In this document: positions 57,523 through 64,000 of the stretch, piece by piece | How the letters are laid out: every line of letters starts with the position of its first letter | Position numbering within the stretch: the stretch's first letter is position 1 | Assembly (NCBI GenBank): GCA_036346225.1 | Contig: JARFIW010001459.1 | Span: forward strand, 62,001-126,000 | DNA length: 64,000 nt | Origin: Platerodrilus igneus | Taxonomy: Eukaryota > Arthropoda > Insecta > Coleoptera > Lycidae | Reading direction: 5' to 3' | The notes under the pieces: generated by a model | The model's input: the letters and a program-made list of their open reading frames with translations, nothing else | Told to the model about the DNA's origin: nothing | The model's database searches: none | Position numbers and translations under genes: made by a program

Positions 57523-57918
57523 TTAAACGATTGTTGATTTTAACTCCGATAGCTTAGGACAACCTAGTGCAAGCATATCAGTTACAAAGTTTTGCATTAT
57601 ATATGTTTCAATCAATTTCTTCTTTTCTAGACCCTTCACAAATACTTCTTCACCGGGTCGGATAATTTGCTTCAAATAAAGCGCTATATATGTTGACACC
57701 ATTCCAGCCGTTGAAGATTCATCCCAAGAAAGACCATGAATATTCCTTGTCACCCAGTCATTATGTTTTATATGATCTTGACTCAAACAACTAGACTGCA
57801 TTGGCAGTTTAAAAATTTGATGCCAAACATCACCTAACAACAAGTCCAAAACCGCAATTTCTTTGCACACAAACTCGTTTTTCTTGTATTTAAATCCCTG
57901 AATATCGATTATATACAT
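57523..57918 (-). CDS. Right-end Polinton ORF, 131 aa, unknown function
   Basis: ATG 57918 opens MYIIDIQGFKYKKNEFVCKE, then IAVLDL, then HNDWVTRNIHGLSWDES and a C-terminal FVTDMLALGCPKLSELKS. Fully open. The start D-I-Q-G-F followed by a K-E-x-A-V-L strand, then a conserved N-x-H-G-x-x-W, recurs in proteins beside insect Mavericks; the D-x-Q start could be read as a DEDD-nuclease-like first motif but the other acidic residues are not evident. First gene inside the right TIR and read inwards from the mirrored TIR promoter, so it should be expressed like the gene at 44059. Confidence 0.65.
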   Translation of the reverse strand: MYIIDIQGFKYKKNEFVCKEIAVLDLLLGDVWHQIFKLPMQSSCLSQDHIKHNDWVTRNIHGLSWDESSTAGMVSTYIALYLKQIIRPGEEVFVKGLEKKKLIETYIMQNFVTDMLALGCPKLSELKSTIV

Positions 57919-57948
57919 GTTTGTATGTTAATATATGCAGTAAACTTC

Positions 57949-57986
57949 GACTAATTAAATTAATATTGGAGCAATCTCCTTATATA
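57949..57986 (-). promoter_or_regulatory. Inward core promoter at the inner edge of the right TIR
   Basis: On the minus strand TATATAAGG starts at 57986 and the repeat ends TTAGTC at about 57949, mirroring 44007-44045 exactly. The ATG of the 131-aa gene is 68 bases from the box. Confidence 0.55.
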
Positions 57987-58950
57987 GCAGATTACCACCA
58001 TCTGCGTACTTTGCCAACCCACTTTTCAACCTATCACAAGTGTGAACACATTTTGAATTGAAACCGGCCCATGTGTGTATTTGCAGCCTCTAAACATAAA
58101 TCAGAATCCACTTTAATTAAACACAATTGACTTGAATGCAATATTTTGCATCTGTCATACTTTATAACTTCTAGCTAGAAAACCAAACTCAAAACATATA
58201 CACACATTTTCTCTGCACTTACATTTTTCAATATACGTGTGTTCCATTGAAAGTAATATAGAGCCGATCCTAATTCAAAACGTGCCTACAAGTATTTTAC
58301 ATTTGAAAAGAATTCAGGTTTTCACATTTTACATTAAAAGTATATAACGCCGATCCTAATTCAAAACGGTGCACGTGTTAAACACAATTGACTTGAATGC
58401 GATATTTTTTGCATCTGTCATACTTTATAACTTCTAACTAGAAAACCAAATTCAAAACAGCTACACACATTTTCTCTGCACTTACATTTTCAACATACGT
58501 GTGTTACATTGAAAGTAATATAAAGCCGATCCTAATTCAAAACGTGCCCACAAGTATTTTACATTTGAAAAGAATTCAGGTTTTCACATTTTTACATTAA
58601 AAGTATATAACGCCGATCCTAATTCAAAACGGTGCACGTCTAACTTCTCGATAGAAAACCGAATTCAAAACAGCTACACACATTCTTCTCTGCACTTTTC
58701 AACATACGTGTGTGTTTCATTGAAAGTAATATAAAGCCGATCCTAATTCAAAACGTGCCCACAAGCATTTTACATTGAAAGTATAGAAGAATTCATGTTT
58801 TCACAACTATTTTACATTGAAATGTTTTCACGACTATTTTACATTGAAATCATATAGGGCCGATCCTAATTCAAAACGATTCAGCCGTATTCTACACTTG
58901 GAAAATACGTCTGTCGCGTTTTGAAGTAGGACCGGCCCTACCTCACTACT
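57949..58950. repeat. Right TIR of the Polinton, 1002 bp
   Basis: Reverse complement of the left TIR apart from the block duplicated only on the left. Carries the same iterated GCCGATCCTAATTCAAAAC words and the same hairpin-forming tip, ending GGCCCTACCTCACTACT. Confidence 0.95.
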
Positions 58951-58956
58951 CTCAGG
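58951..58956. repeat. Polinton target-site duplication, right
   Basis: CTCAGG, identical to 42885-42890. Confidence 0.9.
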
Positions 58957-59057
58957 GTTTGCAATGCATTAAAAATTGTTGCTTTTTGTTGTTTGCGGCA
59001 GAAACTTGGAATAATTTGTCCAATGAATTATCTAATCAATTTTAACATTAACATTTT

Positions 59058-59065
<8 letters not shown>

Positions 59066-59105
<40 letters not shown>
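59066..59105. repeat. (TA)n microsatellite
   Basis: TA run followed by TTGCTCTCACATCTT, which recalls the TTGCTGTGAATCTTC that follows the (TA)n at 12855 and may mark another LTR end. Confidence 0.9.
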
Positions 59106-59107
<2 letters not shown>

Positions 59108-59519
59108 CTCTCACATCTTAGTGACCTTAATGCACTAGCTGGCTTTACAAGTAGTAGGTAAGGTACCTTCGTTCTAGCGCAAAACGTGCAATTTTCCCAT
59201 GTTAAATCCCATAAGGAGGCTCAAGGTCCGTTCTGGTCATTTTTGTACCACACATTTAATTCCCCATAAGGAGGAATTGAGGGTCAATTCAGGTTATTTT
59301 TAACCAACACCCACGACGGAGGAGTTTATTACTTTAATTTTTTAAGAATAGGATAACACTAAACGATATAACATTTTATTAAGGATAACATATTTACAAT
59401 CAATATTCTACATTTGTAATAGTAGGTAGTTTATGGGGCTGCTGACGCCACATTTCCACCAGAATCCCTCATTCCCACACTCATTTCCACCTGCCTCCCT
59501 AGCTCATCTTTCGAGATAA
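59106..59519. other. Unassigned stretch
   Basis: No gene. CCCATAAGGAGG occurs at about 59207 and again, in CCCCATAAGGAGG, at about 59262, each followed by a TCAGGTTATTTTT/GTTCTGGTCATTTTT variant: a short diverged duplication. Confidence 0.5.
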
Positions 59520-60345
59520 AACTATCTAGTTTGGTATCAATTAATATTAGATTTTTCTCGGTTACCCGAATTTCTACGAATTTTTCAAATAGCATCATCC
59601 CCAGGGAGCTACCCTCATTTTAAGATTTTTTGCTGGTAGCGATTTCTGACCGTCCTTATAGATTTTTTAACCACGCGATACATCAAATTAGTCTAGAATT
59701 TTAAGCAGAATCCGAATCTGCAAACAGCTTTAATATGGGACCACACCTTACAAAGTTACACATGTAAACTCTGCGAGATAAATCTTTCTCCATATTTCCA
59801 CCCACGTGATAAATGTACTTTGTTTGGTGTCAATTAATATTAGATTTTTCTCGGCTACCCAAATCTCTTTAAAATTTTTAGATTGCATCATCCTCCAGGG
59901 AGCTACCCTCATTTTAAGATTTTTTGCTGGTAGCGATTTTTTTGGCCGTCCACATAAAGTTTTTAACCATGCGACGCATCAAGTTGGTATGGAATTTTAT
60001 GCAGAATCTGAATCTGCACACAGATTTGATATAGGACAGCTCCTTACAAAGTTGTACATATACCCTCTGCGAGATAAATCTTTCTCCACATTTCCACACA
60101 CGAGATAAATGTGGCTTGTTTGGTATCAAATAATATTAGAATTCTCTTAGCTACCCGAATCTCTAGGAGTTCTTAGATTGCATCATCCCCCAGGGAGCTA
60201 CCCTCATTTTAAGATTTTGTAACAGCAGCGATTTCTAACCGTCCTTATAAATTTTTTAGTCATGCAATACATCAAATTAGTCTGGAATTTAATGCAGAAT
60301 CCGAATCTGTACATAGATTTAATATCTGACCACCCCTTACCATTT
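59520..60345. repeat. ~295-bp tandem repeat, about 2.8 copies
   Basis: Units start at TTTGGTATCAATTAATATTAG near 59530, 59823 and 60119. Each contains CCAGGGAGCTACCCTCATTTTAAG and CAGAATC(C/T)GAATCTG. Units differ by about 10-15% by eye. A fourth partial copy lies at about 63090-63180. Confidence 0.88.
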
Positions 60346-60530
60346 TATACACACATACTAAAACTAAAAACCATTCTTAAAATTTCTTATTACAGACAAT
60401 TTTTACTTATACACTTTAAATTTTGTAAACCACATTTCTAAATACATATTCACAATTTTTATACTTAACCTAGAACTCCTCACATTGGCTTATACTTATT
60501 AATATTTATTTCTAAATTTATTTCCAATGA

Positions 60531-61257
60531 TCAACCGGTTCCACGTGTTTCAAATTCCCCTGATTTTGTTCTTATGGTTTCGCTTAAGACCTCGTACAAA
60601 TTTTCTAGATTACTAGAAGACGTTATAACCATATTTTTTGTGTTAAAGGATTTCACATCGGTAGTCTCTTCTCCCATTTTTGTGTAGACGCCGTAGAGTT
60701 CGCAATAGACTTTTTATTGCTGTATGTTGTGGTCTTTTTTCATTAAGTAATCAAATACACCGCTGTTTCTGCTTCCAAAGTAACTCGGACACTCCATCGT
60801 CGACACTGGCGTTTTTTATGCAATAGCTTACCATACGGTTGTTAAACGCTGTGCTAACCATTTCTACACCATCTTCGCCAGTAGAGATAACTGTTACATT
60901 TTTATGTCTGTTGCTTCTCAAGTGTACGGCATAGGTAGTCTTTTCCATTTTAAAATCGTATACTTTACACATAATTTGTAGTTGTTTCGTACAAGACCCT
61001 TTAACATCTGTTAGAGCTGAACGTTTACGGCTTAATGACATACCGTGCTGTTTTTCCTTGTGTCGTAGTAAGTTGAACATGCTCGTAAAAGCGATACCGC
61101 AAGACCCACAGTTTAAGTACTTTCCTGCTGACAGATGTATAAGCTTAACCGTGGACGATGTTACACCACAACATTTGTTCTGGTGCCGTTTGAGAGCATT
61201 TTTCCAGGTATAGGAAGCACCGCAAGAGTTGCATTTAAAAACGTTTGCAGGTACCAT
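60531..61257 (-). pseudogene. PolB: N-terminal fragment of a second Polinton-type DNA polymerase B, with C2H2 zinc fingers
   Basis: ATG 61257 (MVPANVFKCNSCGASYTWKN). Finger 1 is C-x2-C-x12-H-x4-C; finger 2, CGSCGIAFTSMFNLLRHKEK, is C-x2-C-x12-H-x4-H; a third Cys/His stretch ends HLRSNRH. The following GVEMVSTAFNNRMVSY aligns with WHDVQSCFGSRIITG of the PolB at 46.4 kb. After a frame change near 60755 and a TAA near 60709, KVYCELYGVYTKMGEETTDV and FNTKNMVITSSSNLENLYEV align with KVNVIFAANFVKPTTGEMDL and FPTANRHIDINTNLKLWYKE there, ending at a TGA (60531) where the family has SGW. So this is a divergent PolB start, from an element distinct from the 16-kb Polinton. Exonuclease and polymerase domains are absent. 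Confidence 0.68.
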
Positions 61258-61329
61258 TTTAGTACAAAACAGAATCCGCACTATAGGACTTTGGTGAAAC
61301 TTGTAAGCGAACTAATTTATAACTAAAGA

Positions 61330-63085
61330 GTTTACTCTTGCGCACCTGCTTTATGTACCCTATAGAATGCATACCGAAGGTTTCGGAAGACAGCCGAACG
61401 AAGTTGAGGATTCAGTGGGGAACTAAATGACGTCATCTTTTGCCGATCCTTGCTGTTCGTCCAGTACATTTAGCACCAATGCATGCACCCGGTTTGCATC
61501 ATCTTTCCTGCGAATGCAGTTAGTGGACACAGGAAAACGTCTTCCATGTTATACGGATCAGCAATCGCATCGCGTGCATACTAAAAATTCAAAAGAATGG
61601 TACCACACGCACACAAATTGGTTGCAAGTCTTGCGGTGGAAAATGCAGTACTACTATAAACAAATACCTAATAAAACACTTTAAACCTTTACTAAGGGAA
61701 TACCAAACTTATTGTCTACAGAATACTTACTAATAAAGCAATTTAATTTTAAATAACTTCTACGTCATATTTTCGGAAATGGCAGGTATGAATATTTTCT
61801 TTGGAAACAATCGAAGATTGCCGAAGACACTCGAAGAGTGCACAAGCGCGGTCACTAAACCAATTAGCATTAATACCAAGTATTCCGTACTTTCGTAGGT
61901 TGCTCATTTGCTAGAACCAAATCTTTCGCAAGGCGGTCGGTAGCACGTAATTAATTCTAGAACCGGCAAGTAATCGATACCACCTAAATAGAGAATTAGA
62001 TGCTCGATGTCTGCCAATTTTGATTCCTTCGTAAAAGGTAAAAACAGTTCGGGCAATTATCCATCTAACTTATACTTCGACCCGCCCCCGTTCTGATAAT
62101 TTCCAAACATTTTTCAAACGACAATGGTCTCAGAATTTTTAAACCTCCGAGGGATCTACAAGTCGTTATCATTTACACGTTCGAACTACCCGTAAACTAA
62201 CATATTTTATAGTAACAATGAGCTGTATAATACATGTATACCCCTTCTCTGCGCAACTCCTATTCTTGTAGTTGCTTGAAAAAAGTCAGTCGTTTTTTTT
62301 ACCGCTAGGACCGCTGCAAAGCACCATTTTATACTTTTTTTAAAAGTATAGCACATCGCGCACTTTTTGGCTGATAATTAAATTTTGCTCATGTGGGCAT
62401 TTACACTTTCGCATACTTAAGCATCTAATACGATCGATTAACCACTTTCGATTATTCTAACGGGAACCACCATACATTCCGCCGCACCGTTCTTTTTGAA
62501 TCCAACGATCCGATGGGCTTCCACACACTAACACCTAACGTATCTTTCCTACCATTTGCTAAACAAAAACTACCGGCATCGCCATGTCCGTATGTATACG
62601 TAAGCAGATGTTTGTGGATTTGTACGAGAATATGTAACCATATACATTAATCAGTCCAAGCTATTTTATTTAGTCCAAGTAAACTACTATTTTTCTAAAT
62701 CACAACTAATAATCGCTTTATAGGCTTATCATTTCTACCTTTTCCCAATGACTGGTGCTACGTACATGAAAACATTAATTTCTTAATGGAGAGAATCCTT
62801 ATTCTCCCAGGCACTGTTGCGTTGTTGCATGCCCACCCCTTTTGGGAATATATGCTCGTTATAGGTTGTAACATCTGCTGTTTTACTTAACTACACTTCG
62901 TGAGACCCCTTTAACCTTTTTAATCGTGTCTTTCTTGCTAACAATACAGTAGGACTTGGTTTTTGTACCGACAAATTCTAATACTAGAACCCCATTAAAT
63001 TCGTCTTTGAATTTCCCTAGAACTTTTTTGTTGACAAGCGGTATATAGTATTTATTATCCGCGGGGTAATCACTCTTTTAAGATA
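61330..63085. other. Unassigned stretch, no supported gene
   Basis: One 85-codon open frame at 61427-61684 has no recognisable feature and I do not support it. ACC(A/T)CCTAAATAGAGAATTAGATG near 61980 has a relative, TACCAAATAAAGAATTAGATAC, at about 63615, so a dispersed repeat is present. No RNA gene seen. Confidence 0.5.
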
Positions 63086-63185
63086 ACTATATTTTGTTTG
63101 GCATTAACTAATATTAGATTTTCTAGGGAGCCCAAACCTGAGAATAGATATTAAATAGGACAACCCCTTACAAAGTTACGCCTTT
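63086..63185. repeat. Dispersed partial copy of the 295-bp repeat
   Basis: TTTGGCATTAACTAATATTAG, then GGGAGCCCAAACC, then AGGACAACCCCTTACAAAGT correspond to the start, middle and end of the 59.5-60.3 kb unit with the rest deleted. Confidence 0.7.
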
Positions 63186-64000
63186 TAAAAACTTTAAACC
63201 TCTAATCTTTGCCCATTTTTGTTTAACTTCATCCTTAGAACTTTTCTTCGCTACCCAAGACATATGCTTTAATCAACCATTTCCTGAGAAATCTAAAACC
63301 GATGTGTCCCGCGAACATTACGTGGAGATAACACGTATACTCTGTCAACCAGAATAGAAGCAGGAAAGATTTGGAAGAAGGGAAGGTGGGTGAATAACTT
63401 AAAGATTATGGAATCTTAAAACTAATATATACAATAGATTTGCAAAATCTATACAACTATCTTAAACCTATATCTTTAAGCCCCAATGCGTAGATTGAGA
63501 TGCTTCCAGGATGACGTTACGCTAGTCGTCTTTGCTTGATTAACTAATTTTATTAATAAGCTGCGTGTACAAATCGTGTTCTTACTCCGCATACATACGC
63601 CTGCAAGTACTACATACCAAATAAAGAATTAGATACTTGGTGACTGTTAACATCCGCTTCCCTCGTTTACGCCCAGACACATCCCAGACCATGCGCACAG
63701 CTGAACATGCCCACCCCTGCCCGTGTGCACCCCCTCCCATGCACATTCCAACCCATAAGCGGCCTACCCATGCGCACCACTCTCTGTGCGACTTCTATTT
63801 GGTGGTAAAGTCACAGCCTTTTGTAATTAAAGAGCAATGTAATACTGTTTTAAAATTTTTATTCTGACATACATAACAAAATTTAAAAATATCTAATACC
63901 AAGCATGGAGTCATTTAAACTTTTTTTTAATAAAAAGTTATACACAGAAAACAGTCCTTTCTTTATGTTTGTTTGGAGTGGTTCTAATTTTATCTAATTT
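63186..64000. other. Unassigned right edge
   Basis: No supported gene. A C-rich patch at about 63700-63780 (CCCACCCCTGCCCGTG type) stands out from the AT-rich flanks but has no coding pattern I trust. Confidence 0.45.

Larger units (their letters stand above)
42891..58950. mobile_element. Polinton/Maverick element, end to end, 16,060 bp
   Basis: Bounded by inverted repeats opening 5'-AGTAGTGAGGTAGGGCCGG and by the 6-bp direct repeat CTCAGG. Gene order from the left TIR: small ORF (+), small ORFs (-), PolB (+), then major capsid, minor capsid, protease and PLA2-like (all -), then ATPase, DUF8207, FGR-tag gene and integrase (all +), 131-aa ORF (-), right TIR. This is the full Polinton replication, integration and virion set. 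PolB, integrase, both capsid genes and protease carry frameshifts or stops, so the copy is inactive, but TSD and TIRs are still clean. Confidence 0.96.

Noticed and set aside
61427..61684. 85-aa plus-strand ORF after the PolB fragment
   Set aside because: No recognisable domain, odd composition and no conserved neighbour; insufficient to call a gene.

Overview
This window looks like AT-rich insect (certainly arthropod-like) nuclear DNA made almost wholly of transposable elements. I found no host gene with exons. The evidence is a Polinton/Maverick with TIRs and a 6-bp target duplication, errantivirus-like and other Gypsy-type LTR elements, R1/Jockey-type LINEs, a tRNA-derived SINE with a clean target duplication, a piggyBac-like N-terminus, a foldback element and many long (TA)n tracts. 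The species cannot be told from the sequence.

Layout. 1-5.6 kb: left-truncated errantivirus-like element on the minus strand (pol running off the edge, gag with one stop, leader with a ~90-bp tandem repeat, 5' LTR with promoter). 5.7-8.1 kb: decayed fragment of a Polinton (capsid C-terminus, DUF8207-like gene, fibre-like gene) split by a 296-bp SINE. 8.3-9.3 kb: LINE RT fragment. 9.3-12.8 kb: mostly gene-free, with a piggyBac-like N-terminal fragment at 11 kb. 12.86-20.21 kb: young, internally deleted LTR retrotransposon with 2.12-kb LTRs. 20.26-22.15 kb: foldback element with two 867-bp arms and a 159-bp loop. 24.1-26.0 kb: old gag-pol remnant. 26.1-26.7 kb: minisatellite. 26.7-34 kb: solo LTRs and LTR remnants separated by (TA)n tracts. 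About 34.3-40.4 kb: GC-rich R1-type LINE (minus strand, ORF1 and ORF2 overlapping). 42.891-58.950 kb: an end-to-end 16.06-kb Polinton flanked by the 6-bp direct repeat CTCAGG. 59.5-60.35 kb: ~295-bp tandem repeat. 60.53-61.26 kb: N-terminal fragment of a second, zinc-finger-bearing Polinton-type DNA polymerase B. The rest to 64 kb is unassigned.

The Polinton is the main system. It carries protein-primed-type DNA polymerase B, a retroviral-type integrase with a chromodomain, a packaging ATPase, an adenain-like protease, a jelly-roll major capsid protein (F54H12.2-like), a minor capsid (penton-like) protein, a phospholipase-A2-like (parvovirus VP1-like) protein, a DUF8207 protein and several small unknown genes. 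Together these are a replication plus virion-assembly set. In this copy polymerase, integrase, protease and both capsid genes are broken by frameshifts or stops, while the ATPase body, DUF8207, PLA2-like core and a right-end 131-aa gene remain open. The inner edge of both TIRs carries the same TATA box pointing inwards at the first gene on each side, so the TIRs may double as a duplicated promoter.
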